Assembly (NCBI RefSeq): GCF_030547245.1
Contig: NZ_JAUOQT010000009.1
Location: 1-64,000, forward strand
Source: Oceanihabitans sp. 2_MG-2023
GTDB lineage: Bacteria; Bacteroidota; Bacteroidia; Flavobacteriales; Flavobacteriaceae
Length of the DNA: 64,000 nucleotides
Direction: 5' to 3'
Made by a program: the position numbers and the translations under genes
Shown: positions 48,889 to 58,425 of the stretch, in pieces
How positions within the stretch are numbered: the stretch's first letter is position 1
Layout of the letters: every line of letters starts with the position of its first letter
The notes under the pieces: model-generated
Told to the model about the DNA's origin: nothing
Seen by the model: the letters and a program-made list of their open reading frames with translations, nothing else
The model's database searches: none

Positions 48889-49497
48889 ATGAGTCTTTTT
48901 AGAAAAATATTTGGTTCTAAATCTGATACATCAGAAGAAGAATTACAATCGGACAAACGTGGCAAATACATGCCAGAAATTAAACTCCCAATAGATGAAA
49001 AGTTTACAATAAACTTTAAATCTAATGGTGGCAAGTTCTTGTATTGTGAAAATTTAAATGAAATTTTTGACTGTATGCAGCAAATTATTATTGAAAATAA
49101 TTGGCAAGAAGCTAAAGTATTTATACTAGACACAAATTTACAAGACAAATTTTCTAATGTTAATTTAAATGTTTCCAAAAAAATCCCTGAAACAGAATAT
49201 ATGCTTACTACCTGCGAAAATCTTATTGCTGATGACGGGTCTTTACTTATTTCTTCTAACCAAATAGCAGAAAAAAAATTAAACGAATTGCCAGATAACT
49301 TTGTGGTATTCGCTACTACAAGTCAAATTGTAGAAAACATTGGAGAAGGTTTAAAAGGGATAAAAAAGAAAAACAAACAAAAAATACCTACAAACATCAC
49401 GACCATTAAACACTTTAAATCTAGTGATGAAAAAGACTTCTTAACCTATGGAAGTAGTTCAAAAAACTTATATTTGCTGCTTTTAGAAGATCTTTAA
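48889..49497 (+). CDS. LUD-domain (LutC/DUF162-like) protein
   Basis: The 202-residue protein carries a LUD-type fold (TEYMLTTCENLIADDGSLLI, LPDNFVVFATTSQIVENIGE, TYGSSSKNLYLLLLED). In the Lut operon LUD proteins join in lactate oxidation, but here there are no LutA/LutB partners. Instead it lies between ftsH and cdsA, beside lipid genes. Role unknown. The N-terminal 35 residues are acidic/basic and not conserved-looking. Confidence 0.82.
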   Translation: MSLFRKIFGSKSDTSEEELQSDKRGKYMPEIKLPIDEKFTINFKSNGGKFLYCENLNEIFDCMQQIIIENNWQEAKVFILDTNLQDKFSNVNLNVSKKIPETEYMLTTCENLIADDGSLLISSNQIAEKKLNELPDNFVVFATTSQIVENIGEGLKGIKKKNKQKIPTNITTIKHFKSSDEKDFLTYGSSSKNLYLLLLEDL

Positions 49498-49568
49498 GAT
49501 GAAACCTTTAAAAAATGTATGTACTAAAAACAATACATCTGTTCTTTAAAAAAACCCAAAACCAATAG

Positions 49569-50390
49569 ATGAAAGATATTGCTATTCGCGCATTTTCAGG
49601 ATTAATTTATGTATTACTACTTGTTTTTTCGTTGTATAACAAACATGCATTAATTATTCTATTTTTTATTTTTGGTCTTATTTGTTTAGCAGAGTTTAAA
49701 AAACTAATCCAATTAAAAAGCCCTATATCTTATATTCTTTTTACTATTCTTTATTTCATTTTTGGTTATTGGCAGTTAGTAATGAATTCTTCTATAGGTT
49801 TAGACGAAGCCACACAAATACTACAAGTAATCACCATTTTTGTTCTTTTATTTTTAATTAAAGATTTGTTTTCTGAAAAAACAATTCCCCTTTTTAGTTC
49901 TAAAAGATTTATTCTTACTACTTTTTATATTTCAAGCGCATTTGTATTTTTAATCCTTATTGCAAATTATTATCCAGAGTACAATCCGAATATTTTACTA
50001 GGTTGTTTTATCTTAGTTTGGGTTAATGACACCTTTGCTTACTTGGTTGGATCTCGCTTCGGAAAGCAAAAACTTTTTCCTAGCATTTCACCAAAAAAGA
50101 CTGTAGAAGGTTTTCTTGGTGGTCTATTATTTGCTTGTATAGCTAGTTATTTTATAGCCGAATACACCAACACATTGCGATTTACATATTGGTTAGTAAT
50201 AGGCATTATAGTTAGTGTATTTGGCACTTTAGGAGATTTAATAGAATCTAAATTTAAACGCCAAGCCAATGTAAAAGATAGTGGCGTTATTATGCCTGGA
50301 CATGGAGGATTGCTAGACAGGTTTGATAGTATTATATTTGCAGCTCCATTTATTTATTTATTTTTAAGAATTTCACATTATGTTTCATAA
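49569..50390 (+). CDS. cdsA: Phosphatidate cytidylyltransferase
   Basis: This inner-membrane enzyme makes CDP-diacylglycerol from phosphatidate and CTP. The 273-residue protein has about eight TM helices and ends with the CDP-DAG synthase signature visible in ESKFKRQANVKDSGVIM and PGHGGLLDRFDSIIFAAP. It overlaps psd by 11 bases, so the two enzymes are probably co-translated. Phosphatidylserine synthase, which would link the two reactions, is not in the window. Confidence 0.96.
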   Translation: MKDIAIRAFSGLIYVLLLVFSLYNKHALIILFFIFGLICLAEFKKLIQLKSPISYILFTILYFIFGYWQLVMNSSIGLDEATQILQVITIFVLLFLIKDLFSEKTIPLFSSKRFILTTFYISSAFVFLILIANYYPEYNPNILLGCFILVWVNDTFAYLVGSRFGKQKLFPSISPKKTVEGFLGGLLFACIASYFIAEYTNTLRFTYWLVIGIIVSVFGTLGDLIESKFKRQANVKDSGVIMPGHGGLLDRFDSIIFAAPFIYLFLRISHYVS

Positions 50391-51030
50391 AGAAGGTTAT
50401 AAAATTATAGCAATTACATTTATTATAGTTGTAGGCTGTTATTTACTTATTGATAATTTTGTTGCCTTAAATTGGCTTCAAATATTATTATTTACTGTCG
50501 TTGGTGTATTTCTAATTTTAATTCTTCAGTTTTTTAGAAATCCAAAACGAAATACGGTAAACAATAACAATCACGTACTTTCTCCTGTAGACGGAAAAGT
50601 AGTTGTTATTGAAGAAGTTTTTGAAAAAGAATACTTTAAAGAAAAGAGATTACAAGTAAGTGTTTTTATGTCTCCTTTAAATGTACATGTAACACGTTAC
50701 CCAATAAACGGAAAAGTCTTATTTAGCAAATACCATCCAGGAAAATACTTAGTTGCTTGGCACCCAAAAGCTAGTGAAGAAAACGAACGTACTACTGTAG
50801 TAGTAGAAAACGATACTTACGGTAAAGTACTATACAGGCAGATTGCAGGTGCTCTAGCTAAACGTATTGTTAACTATGCTAAAGAAGGAGATACTGCAAC
50901 GCAAGGTAGCGATTCTGGTTTTATTAAATTTGGTTCGAGAGTAGATTTATATTTACCTTTAGATACCAAGATTAATGTTTCGATTAACCAAAAAGTACGT
51001 GGTGGCGAAAGTATTATAGCAGAAAAATAA
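50380..51030 (+). CDS. psd: Phosphatidylserine decarboxylase (short form)
   Basis: This enzyme makes phosphatidylethanolamine, the main Bacteroidota phospholipid together with amino lipids. It has 216 residues with an N-terminal TM helix pair. The self-cleavage site is the Gly-Ser of IKFGSRVDLYLP, which forms the pyruvoyl cofactor. Upstream VFMSPLNVHVTRYPINGKV is the catalytic core. It overlaps cdsA by 11 bases at its start and the next gene by one base (TAATG) at its end. Confidence 0.95.
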   Translation: MFHKEGYKIIAITFIIVVGCYLLIDNFVALNWLQILLFTVVGVFLILILQFFRNPKRNTVNNNNHVLSPVDGKVVVIEEVFEKEYFKEKRLQVSVFMSPLNVHVTRYPINGKVLFSKYHPGKYLVAWHPKASEENERTTVVVENDTYGKVLYRQIAGALAKRIVNYAKEGDTATQGSDSGFIKFGSRVDLYLPLDTKINVSINQKVRGGESIIAEK

Positions 51031-51296
51031 TGACTTCTGAAGAATTAGATATAGCATTTAAAGATGCAGTTGCAAGAATAAATATGCATGAAGGTCCATT
51101 TCCTGCAGATTTCTTGTTACGTTTATATGCTTATTATAAAAAGGCTACAAACGACTATAGTAGACCTAGTAGTAAGAAAGAAATTATAAACGCATTTAAA
51201 ACGAATGCTTTATTTCAAATTCAAAGTATTACAGAAGATCAAGCAAAACAAACCTACATTGATTTAGTAAATAATTACTTTTTATATAGAAAATGA
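51030..51296 (+). CDS. Acyl-CoA-binding protein family
   Basis: A four-helix protein of 88 residues. FLLRLYAYYKKATNDYSRPS is the ACBP signature (YxxYKQAT-like), and AKQTYIDLVNNYF the terminal helix. ACBPs carry long-chain acyl-CoA esters. The conserved Trp region of eukaryotic ACBP is replaced by NAFKTNALFQIQ. It is tightly coupled to psd and to the next gene (four-base overlap), so a role in acyl-lipid metabolism is plausible. Confidence 0.85.
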   Translation: MTSEELDIAFKDAVARINMHEGPFPADFLLRLYAYYKKATNDYSRPSSKKEIINAFKTNALFQIQSITEDQAKQTYIDLVNNYFLYRK

Positions 51297-51634
51297 TACC
51301 CTTTAACTTCTTGTTAGAAATACTTGCTTTAGTTGGTATTATATTTATAATAACAGGAGTTTTCATGCAAATATTTCCACCAAAGAAAATAAATAGCCTG
51401 TATGGTTACCGAACGAATCGTTCGATGCAAAATCAGAAAAAATGGGATTTCGCACAAAAATACGCTGCTAGATTATTAACTATAATTGGTCTTGTACTTC
51501 TAATAATTTCTCTTATAAATAGTTTCTTTTCTATTCGTTATGGAGCTTCAGAAAAAATAACCAATGTTATTTTAATTATTGGTTCTGTTATATTCCTACT
51601 TATAAAAACAGAAAAAAGACTTAAAAACATATAA
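51293..51634 (+). CDS. SdpI-family membrane protein
   Basis: A 113-residue protein with three TM helices (LEILALVGIIFIITGVFMQIF, ARLLTIIGLVLLIISLINSF, NVILIIGSVIFLLIK). The segment INSLYGYRTNRSMQNQKKWDFAQKY is the SdpI/YhfL signature (GYRTxxSxxxxxxWxxAx). In Bacillus, SdpI gives immunity to the SdpC toxin; in other phyla the role is unknown. No toxin gene is adjacent. Confidence 0.88.
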   Translation: MIPFNFLLEILALVGIIFIITGVFMQIFPPKKINSLYGYRTNRSMQNQKKWDFAQKYAARLLTIIGLVLLIISLINSFFSIRYGASEKITNVILIIGSVIFLLIKTEKRLKNI

Positions 51635-51687
51635 TTTTAAGCCTTTTTTATGTAGATTATTTCCACTAAATCAAAAATGGAAAACCA

Positions 51688-53355
51688 TTATTCTTTAAGC
51701 ACAAACTCTAAAGGAATTCCTGTAGCACCATTAGGGAAACTAGTTCCTAAAAGAGCAGAAATTGTAGGAGCAATATCTGTAATTACCGTCTTTTGATAAG
51801 TACTTCCTTTTGTTATTCCTTTACCATAGAATAAAAGTGGCACATGTGTATCGTAATTTAAACCAGAACCGTGAGTAGAACCTGTTTTGCTATAAGATAT
51901 AACCGCAGGATCTAAAACTGCTAAAATATCTCCAGAACGTTTTTGGTTAAATCCATTTTGTAATAGTTCTTCAATTCCGCTAGTAAAATCTGTAGTTTGC
52001 ATAGTAGTCGCAGAATATACTTTATCTATATTTTTATATGTGATAAGCTCATTTACTATTGCTTCTTGCACATCTTCTAAATTTAAGCCCAATAAAGCGA
52101 TACGCTCTCTATTTAAAAATATTTGATTATTACTTCCGTTTTCTAATAAATCACTAGCTCCAAATCTTTTAGATATAAAGCTACTTAACTTGCTTTTAAA
52201 ATCTTTAGAATCAAAATAACCAGAAGGTATGTTTACACTTTGTAAATACGACGGTACATCTACTGCACCATGATCTGATGTTAGAAATAAAGTATATTCG
52301 CCTTTTCCAACTTTAGCATCTAGAGCATTAATAATACGCTCGATATCTTTATCTAATCGTAAGTATGTATCTTGTATTTCTTTAGAGTTCACTCCAAAAT
52401 TATGTCCAACATAATCTGTACTAGAAAAACTCACTGCCAAAACATCTGTAATATTATCTTGCCCTAACTGCTCTCCATCTATTGCAGCAATAGCAAAATC
52501 GGCAGTTAAAGCATTTCCATAAGCAGTAGCCTTTAAAATATCAAATCCGTTATTTTCTTTACTTAATGCTTTTAAGTCATAAGGAAATGTTGCAGATTCT
52601 TTACCCTTAAAACCACCTTCAAAAGTATTTAAATCTGTGCCACTTTCAGTATATGTATTAATATCATGTAATGTACTCCATGGTTTTAAGTAAGATGCTG
52701 CAGCATCTGAAGCATTGAAATCAATAACCCAATTCGGCAAATCATTTCTATAATATGTACTTGTAATCCAGTTACCTTCCTCTTTTCCATGAAACCAATA
52801 TGCTGCATTTGCAGTATGGCCTGCAGGTAAAATTGCGCCTCTATCTTTTACAGAAATACCTATCGTTTTTCCACGCATTTGCGTAAACAATCTATTTTCA
52901 TCTGCAAAGGTTGTTGTTTTCATTCTACGTGGTGACATTTGACCAGAAGTTGCCGTTGTACCAACAGAGTTCTCTGTATCATCTCCTGCACAATAGACCG
53001 ATTTTTTAATCTCTTTATCATACCAATTATTAGCAATAATACCGTGGTTTTTTGGAGTTGTTCCAGTATATATAGAAGTATGCCCTGGACCTGTATATGT
53101 TGGTATATAATTGTAATGATTATTTTTACAATTAAATCCATCGTTCATTAATTTTTTAAAGCCACCTTCTCCAAACTTGTTATAAAAACGGGTTAAATAA
53201 TCGTATCGCATTTGATCGACAACAATACCAACAACTAATTTTGGTCTTGCGTTTAACTCTATTTTAGCTTCTAGATTAGTTTGTGTAGTGTAGTTCGTTT
53301 GCGCTTTACATCCAAAAAATAAAGAGAAGGCAAAAATGTATAATAAAGGTTTCAT
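51688..53355 (-). CDS. pafA: PafA-type alkaline phosphatase, lipoprotein
   Basis: The 555-residue protein has a lipobox signal (FAFSLFFGCKAQ; Cys16). It belongs to the alkaline phosphatase superfamily: metal-ligand Asp in GIVVDQMRYDY, nucleophile Thr in YTGPGHTSIYTGTTPKNHGI, and metal-binding FLTSDHGAVDVPSYL and TGSTHGSGLNYDTHVPLLF. The motif set matches the PafA group of phosphate-insensitive monoesterases, though phosphodiesterase function cannot be excluded. It is divergent from the MlaE-type permease gene. Confidence 0.88.
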   Translation of the reverse strand: MKPLLYIFAFSLFFGCKAQTNYTTQTNLEAKIELNARPKLVVGIVVDQMRYDYLTRFYNKFGEGGFKKLMNDGFNCKNNHYNYIPTYTGPGHTSIYTGTTPKNHGIIANNWYDKEIKKSVYCAGDDTENSVGTTATSGQMSPRRMKTTTFADENRLFTQMRGKTIGISVKDRGAILPAGHTANAAYWFHGKEEGNWITSTYYRNDLPNWVIDFNASDAAASYLKPWSTLHDINTYTESGTDLNTFEGGFKGKESATFPYDLKALSKENNGFDILKATAYGNALTADFAIAAIDGEQLGQDNITDVLAVSFSSTDYVGHNFGVNSKEIQDTYLRLDKDIERIINALDAKVGKGEYTLFLTSDHGAVDVPSYLQSVNIPSGYFDSKDFKSKLSSFISKRFGASDLLENGSNNQIFLNRERIALLGLNLEDVQEAIVNELITYKNIDKVYSATTMQTTDFTSGIEELLQNGFNQKRSGDILAVLDPAVISYSKTGSTHGSGLNYDTHVPLLFYGKGITKGSTYQKTVITDIAPTISALLGTSFPNGATGIPLEFVLKE

Positions 53356-53380
53356 AATAGTATGATTAAATTTATTTTTT

Positions 53381-53388
53381 CAAAAATA
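53381..53388 (-). promoter_or_regulatory. -7 box (TATTTTTG) upstream of pafA
   Basis: A minus-strand TAnnTTTG match 26 bases before the start codon. No clear -33 element. Confidence 0.4.
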
Positions 53389-53477
53389 CAGATTTATAGC
53401 TTTTAAATTTTCCTTTTTCAATTAATTTATCGTTAAATACGTCTTAGTTTTATACTTTAGCATTAACAAATTTGTTT

Positions 53478-54215
53478 ATGACATACCTTCATAATATAGG
53501 AGCTTACTTTATAATGATTAAAGACATGTTTCGCAAACCTACAAAATGGTCTGTAATGAAAACATTAATCTTTAAAGATATTGATGACCTCATCATGGGC
53601 TCCCTAGGTATTGTTGCCTTTATTTCCTTTTTTGTTGGTGGTGTAGTTACTATACAAACGGCATTAAATATTGACAACCCTTTAATACCAAAATATTTGG
53701 TTGGTTTTGCCACCAGACAATCTATTATATTAGAGTTTGCTCCTACTTTTATTTCAATTATCATGGCTGGAAAGGTAGGATCATTTATCACATCAAGCAT
53801 AGGTACTATGCGGGTTACCGAGCAAATCGATGCTTTAGAAGTTATGGGGATAAACGCAATTAACTATTTAGTTTTCCCTAAATTTATAGCACTTATGCTC
53901 TACCCTTTTGTAATATCTATTGCCATGTTTTTAGGTATTGTTGGTGGAATGGCTGCGTGTTTTTTTGGAGGTTATAGTTCTATAGATGATTATATTATTG
54001 GTATTCAAACCGATTTTATTCCATTTCATATAGCATATGCGTTCATTAAAACTTTTGCATTTGCATTCTTACTAGCAACCATACCTTCTTTTCATGGATT
54101 TTTCATGAAAGGTGGAGCATTAGAAGTTGGTAAAGCAAGTACTACATCTTTTGTTTGGACAAGTGTGGTAATCATTCTTTTAAATTATATATTAACTCAA
54201 ATGTTGCTAAGCTAA
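53478..54215 (+). CDS. mlaE: MlaE-type ABC transporter permease
   Basis: A 245-residue permease of the phospholipid-trafficking MlaE family. About five TM helices surround the conserved segment VGSFITSSIGTMRVTEQIDALEVMGINA. It is followed directly by its ATPase gene, with a one-base overlap. No MCE (MlaD) gene follows; in Bacteroidota it is often elsewhere. I start at the ATG at 53478; an in-frame TTG two codons earlier is less likely. Confidence 0.93.
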   Translation: MTYLHNIGAYFIMIKDMFRKPTKWSVMKTLIFKDIDDLIMGSLGIVAFISFFVGGVVTIQTALNIDNPLIPKYLVGFATRQSIILEFAPTFISIIMAGKVGSFITSSIGTMRVTEQIDALEVMGINAINYLVFPKFIALMLYPFVISIAMFLGIVGGMAACFFGGYSSIDDYIIGIQTDFIPFHIAYAFIKTFAFAFLLATIPSFHGFFMKGGALEVGKASTTSFVWTSVVIILLNYILTQMLLS

Positions 54216-54982
54216 TGATAGAGGTAAAAAATATACATAAGTCTTTTGGCGACGCTCATATTTTAAAAGGAATTAGCACTACTTTTGAAAATGGAAAAAC
54301 CAGTTTAGTTATTGGTCAAAGTGGTTCTGGTAAAACCGTTTTTTTAAAATGTTTATTAGGGCTTTTTGAAAAAGATGAAGGAACTATAACCTATGATGGT
54401 AATATATACTCCGAATTAACTAGTGATCAAAAACGAAATTTACGGAGTGAAATGGGTATGGTATTTCAAGGCTCTGCTTTATTTGATTCTATGACTATTG
54501 CTGAAAATGTCATGTTTCCTTTACGTATGTTTACCAAACAAAGTAAAAGCGAGATGCAGGATCGTGTAGATTTTGTTTTAAAACGTGTTAATCTTCCAGA
54601 TGCACATAACAAAATGCCTAGTGAAGCTTCTGGTGGTATGCAAAAACGTGTTGCTATTGCAAGAGCGATAGTAAATAAACCAAAATATTTATTTTGCGAT
54701 GAACCAAATTCTGGATTAGATCCTAAAACAGCAATTGTAATCGATAATTTAATTCAAGAAATTACAGACGAATATAATATAACAACCATTATTAATACAC
54801 ACGACATGAATTCTGTAATGGAAATTGGAGAAAAAATTGTGTTTTTAAAAGATGGCTTAAAAGCTTGGGAAGGCTCTAAAGAAAACATTTTTATTACAGA
54901 TAATAAAGTTGTAACAGACTTTGTTTACTCTTCTGAACTGTTTAAAAAAGTACGCAAAATGTACTTGAAAGAGCATCAGTAA
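54215..54982 (+). CDS. mlaF: MlaF-type ABC transporter ATPase
   Basis: The 255-residue ATPase partner of MlaE. Walker A is IGQSGSGKTVFLKCLL, the signature ASGGMQKRVAIARAI, Walker B YLFCDEPNSGLDP, and the switch His TIINTHDMNS. The ATG at 54215 overlaps the last base of the mlaE stop codon. With mlaE it would drive lipid transfer between the membranes. Confidence 0.94.
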   Translation: MIEVKNIHKSFGDAHILKGISTTFENGKTSLVIGQSGSGKTVFLKCLLGLFEKDEGTITYDGNIYSELTSDQKRNLRSEMGMVFQGSALFDSMTIAENVMFPLRMFTKQSKSEMQDRVDFVLKRVNLPDAHNKMPSEASGGMQKRVAIARAIVNKPKYLFCDEPNSGLDPKTAIVIDNLIQEITDEYNITTIINTHDMNSVMEIGEKIVFLKDGLKAWEGSKENIFITDNKVVTDFVYSSELFKKVRKMYLKEHQ

Positions 54983-55001
54983 ACAACTTTAACAAAAGCG
55001 C

Positions 55002-55020
55002 ATGCTCCATATGGGAGCAT
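55002..55020. terminator. Weak hairpin between mlaF and DUF389 gene
   Basis: ATGCTCC (55002-55008) with GGAGCAT (55014-55020) and a 5-base loop. There is no clear T tract on either side, so termination is uncertain. Confidence 0.35.
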
Positions 55021-55034
55021 ACATTATTGCCTTG

Positions 55035-56516
55035 TTATTGTACAACTAGCGTATCCAGTTTCAACTTTAATTTCAACCAGCTTTCTAATTTCTTTTTGTC
55101 TTTTACTCTACGTTCTGGAGTAGTAAGTGAATCGTTCCATTTTACTGTAAAAACAGCAACCGTATCTAGCTTCGAAAAGTTAGAATGTATCACATTTGCA
55201 TAGGAGAATTGCTCTACATTTTCATAATTAATTTTCACTTCAAGGCTTAATTCTTCAAAAGGAATGAAATCTTTTTCAAACTTAGAAAGCCTTCTCACTT
55301 TGTCTTCTAAATAGGCGATTTTTTGTTGTTGCGACATCAAATCTAGAGAATCACGTGTTCGCAATTCCTCCATATATTCCAGATTATTTACAATTCTATT
55401 CTTGACTTGATTCACCTGTAATTTGGCATCTTTTAATGCAGTATAATTATTAAAACGCTGTTGCAAAACGGCAACGGTCGCTTCTGGAATTTCATCTGCA
55501 CCAAAAGTAGTTAATTCTATGGTAGATATATCGGTAGGATTATAAACAATAGCAGCATTCTTTTTTATATAACTTGCATTAGGTAATGCTTCTAATTCAT
55601 GAGAAATAAATCGTTTTGCATCGTTGTTAAAATTACTTTCACGTAATACATTTAAGAAAGTAAGTACAGCTGGAATCATGACTAAAATAGCAACAAAAGA
55701 CGCTAGTCTTGAAATACGTTTACGTTTTGCCGAATTAGCATATTTAAGCATAGGAAAACGAAGTACTTTAAGCACTAAAAATGTTGCTAGAGCAATAAAA
55801 ATAGTATTTATAATAAACAAATACATTGCTCCTGATGCAAACTTTAAACCTACCGAAAGATCATCATTTAAAGCATAAGCTAATCCATAACCAACCGTAC
55901 ATAATGGTGGCATTAATGCTGTAGCAATTGCTACTCCAAAAATTACCGAAGCAATAGTACCTCTTTTTGTTCGTGCAATAATTAATGCTAAACCACCAAA
56001 AAATGCAATCAAAACATCGCGAATATCAGGCTTTGTTCTGGCTAATAATTCGGAGGATTGTTCTTGTAAAGGAAAAAATTTAAAGAATAAAAAAGCGGTA
56101 AGTACACTTAGCAAAATCATGACACCAAAATTGATTAACGATTTTTTTAAGGTATCAATATCATTAATAGCCACCGAAAGTCCAATTCCAAGAATTGGTC
56201 CCATTAATGGCGAAATTAACATGGCTCCAATTACAACCGCTGTAGAATTTGCATTTAAACCTACAGATGCTACAAAAATAGAGCAAATTAAAATCCATGC
56301 AGTTGCACCTTTAAAAGGAATATCTCCTTTTATAGCCTCTATAGTTGCGTCTCTATCGGTATCTTCTCTAAAATCTAAGAGTTCGCTAAAAAAATGTTTT
56401 ATACTTTGCAATAATCCTTTTGCTCCCTCTTGTACTGCTTTTTTAGATTGCTTTACAGCTTCATCTTTAGCAGTATTTTCTTCCTCAGAAAAATTAAATT
56501 TATTTTCTTCACTCAT
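55035..56516 (-). CDS. DUF389 / TIGR00341-family membrane protein
   Basis: The 493-residue protein has a charged N-terminal region, then six or so TM helices in the DUF389 core (LICSIFVASVGLNANSTAVV, IGAMLISPLMGPILGIGLS, ALMPPLCTVGYGLAYAL). The C-terminal 200 residues are soluble and partly coiled (ELRTRDSLDLMSQQQKIAYL). The core matches TIGR00341, of unknown function. The long C-terminal extension is present in other Bacteroidota members, as I recall. Confidence 0.88.
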   Translation of the reverse strand: MSEENKFNFSEEENTAKDEAVKQSKKAVQEGAKGLLQSIKHFFSELLDFREDTDRDATIEAIKGDIPFKGATAWILICSIFVASVGLNANSTAVVIGAMLISPLMGPILGIGLSVAINDIDTLKKSLINFGVMILLSVLTAFLFFKFFPLQEQSSELLARTKPDIRDVLIAFFGGLALIIARTKRGTIASVIFGVAIATALMPPLCTVGYGLAYALNDDLSVGLKFASGAMYLFIINTIFIALATFLVLKVLRFPMLKYANSAKRKRISRLASFVAILVMIPAVLTFLNVLRESNFNNDAKRFISHELEALPNASYIKKNAAIVYNPTDISTIELTTFGADEIPEATVAVLQQRFNNYTALKDAKLQVNQVKNRIVNNLEYMEELRTRDSLDLMSQQQKIAYLEDKVRRLSKFEKDFIPFEELSLEVKINYENVEQFSYANVIHSNFSKLDTVAVFTVKWNDSLTTPERRVKDKKKLESWLKLKLKLDTLVVQ

Positions 56517-56566
56517 AGTTAATCATGCATAATCCTTAGATCTTGTTAAAATAACAAAAAATCATT

Positions 56567-57655
56567 TTATTCATATTGTTCGCCAAAAGTATTTTTCACA
56601 TTTTGAAGTACTTTTTTAATATCCTGCTCTTTTGCCTTTGGAAAGATAAGTAATACTTCGTCTTTATCTACAATAATATAATCTTCTAATCCATCAACTA
56701 CTACTACTTTACCTTTTTTGGAACGTATCATATTACCCGAAGCATCATGGGTTAATGTTTTAGCATTAACAACAGCATTATTGTTTTGATCCTTATCTAA
56801 TTTATCATATAAACTCCCCCAGGTTCCAAGATCATTCCAATCGAATTCTGCAGGTAATACATATACATTTTTAGATTTTTCCATGATGGCATAATCTACA
56901 GATATGTTTTCTGCCTTTGGATAATTTTCTAAAATAAAATCATCTTCAAATTCTGTATTATAAACAGCAGTTCCTTGCGAAAATAAAGCAAATAATTCTG
57001 GTTGATTATTTTTAAAAGCTTGTACGACACTTTTTACACTCCACATAAAAATCCCTGCATTCCATAAAAAATTCCCTTGTGCGATAAACTCTTTCGCTGT
57101 TTCGTAATTTGGCTTTTCTCTAAACTGGTTTACATTTTTTATTGCTGTACTAGTTTTTTTATCAAATTCAATATAACCAAAACCAGTATTAGGAAATGTT
57201 GGTTTAATCCCAAGTGTCATTAGCGCATCGTTGTCTGCACAAAAATTAAAAGCTTGTTGCACATTTTGTGTAAATGTATTTTCGTCTTCTATCCAATGAT
57301 CACTTGGTGCAACTATCATAACTGCATCTTCATTTTCTTTCTGAATTTTTAAGGATGCATATAAAATACAAGGAGCTGTATTTCGCATAGCAGGTTCTAA
57401 TACTACTTGACGTTTGGTTACTTGAGGCAATTGTTCGAAAACCAAATCGTTATATTTTTCATTCGTTAGAATGAATATATTTTCTTGCGGAATTATTTTT
57501 GCTAAACGATTAAATGTTTTTTGAATAAGCGTTTCTCCTGTTCCCAACATATCGTGAAACTGCTTTGGAAACTCTTTTGTACTTATTGGCCAAAACCTTG
57601 ATCCTACTCCTCCAGCCATTAATATGGCATAATTATTTTTGTTCATCTTACTCAT
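56567..57655 (-). CDS. manC: Mannose-1-phosphate guanylyltransferase
   Basis: This 362-residue nucleotidyltransferase makes GDP-mannose for exopolysaccharide or LPS. Motifs are AILMAGGVGSRFWPIS (nucleotide-binding), VMIVAPSDHWI, FGYIEFDKK and FREKPNYETAKEF, and GNFLWNAGIFMW near the sugar site. No phosphomannose isomerase domain is fused. It overlaps the SprT-like gene by eight bases; the start at 57655 lies within that gene's end. The first or the fourth Met could be the start. Confidence 0.9.
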   Translation of the reverse strand: MSKMNKNNYAILMAGGVGSRFWPISTKEFPKQFHDMLGTGETLIQKTFNRLAKIIPQENIFILTNEKYNDLVFEQLPQVTKRQVVLEPAMRNTAPCILYASLKIQKENEDAVMIVAPSDHWIEDENTFTQNVQQAFNFCADNDALMTLGIKPTFPNTGFGYIEFDKKTSTAIKNVNQFREKPNYETAKEFIAQGNFLWNAGIFMWSVKSVVQAFKNNQPELFALFSQGTAVYNTEFEDDFILENYPKAENISVDYAIMEKSKNVYVLPAEFDWNDLGTWGSLYDKLDKDQNNNAVVNAKTLTHDASGNMIRSKKGKVVVVDGLEDYIIVDKDEVLLIFPKAKEQDIKKVLQNVKNTFGEQYE

Positions 57656-58247
57656 TTAATATTTCTACTTCTGCATTGGGATTGAAAAGATACATTTTTC
57701 CTGTAGTAACTTCTATACACTCAATACGTTTAACTCGTTTTTGTCCTTTAACAAATACTCTACCATTGTAAAGTTTAAAAGATTTACCCAAAGGTACTTG
57801 AAAAACATAGTCTTTATTATTTGGTTCGTCGAACTGCTTTAAAGCTAAGGCCAATTGCGTGTCTGTGTCGCTAGAAGCTTTTGGGTTTTTAAAATGTTTT
57901 GCCAATAATGGTAATAATTGCATTGGAAATACATCTGGATTTAAAACAGGAAGCATTAAATGCTGAAATGTTTGTTTCCATTCTTTACCATGCGGTTTTA
58001 TAAGGTTTCCATATTTCTGAAAGGCTTCTAAGTGTGCAATTTCATGAATTAACGTTATTAAAAACCGATATTTATTAAGATTCGCATTTATGGATATTTG
58101 GTGTTTATTATTTGGAAGTTTTCTATAATCTCCATGTCTCGTTTTTCGCTCCTTTTTAACTTTTACCACCAAATTATCATGTTTTAATAAGTTTAAAACA
58201 TGAGGAATAGCTTGCTCTGGAATATAGTTGTTTAGCGTATTTTGCAT
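57648..58247 (-). CDS. SprT-like zinc metalloprotease domain protein
   Basis: The 199-residue protein has the HExxH motif LIHEIAHLEAF, with the SprT-family downstream region KPHGKEWKQTFQ. The terminus (FKLYNGRVFVKGQKRVKRIE) resembles the SprT C-terminal beta region. Eukaryotic SPRTN cleaves DNA-protein crosslinks; the bacterial role is unknown. It overlaps the mannose-1-P guanylyltransferase gene by eight bases and is upstream of it. Confidence 0.88.
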   Translation of the reverse strand: MQNTLNNYIPEQAIPHVLNLLKHDNLVVKVKKERKTRHGDYRKLPNNKHQISINANLNKYRFLITLIHEIAHLEAFQKYGNLIKPHGKEWKQTFQHLMLPVLNPDVFPMQLLPLLAKHFKNPKASSDTDTQLALALKQFDEPNNKDYVFQVPLGKSFKLYNGRVFVKGQKRVKRIECIEVTTGKMYLFNPNAEVEILNE

Positions 58248-58425
58248 GATGGCTAAAATAGTTTATCTATTGGACTTAGTAAAAGAAAACTGCAAACTTC
58301 GTTTCACTTTACCGATAATACATGCGCATGGAATTCTTTTAGACTTTGTGGTAATGAATAATATTTTAAATATAACCTCTTAGCTAAGAGAACTCTAGTT
58401 ATATTGCATAAAATAAAGCCTAATT

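Noticed and set aside
51660-51683. TTTCCA/TGGAAA pair as a terminator between SdpI and pafA genes
   Set aside because: The loop is long and no T tract follows on either strand.
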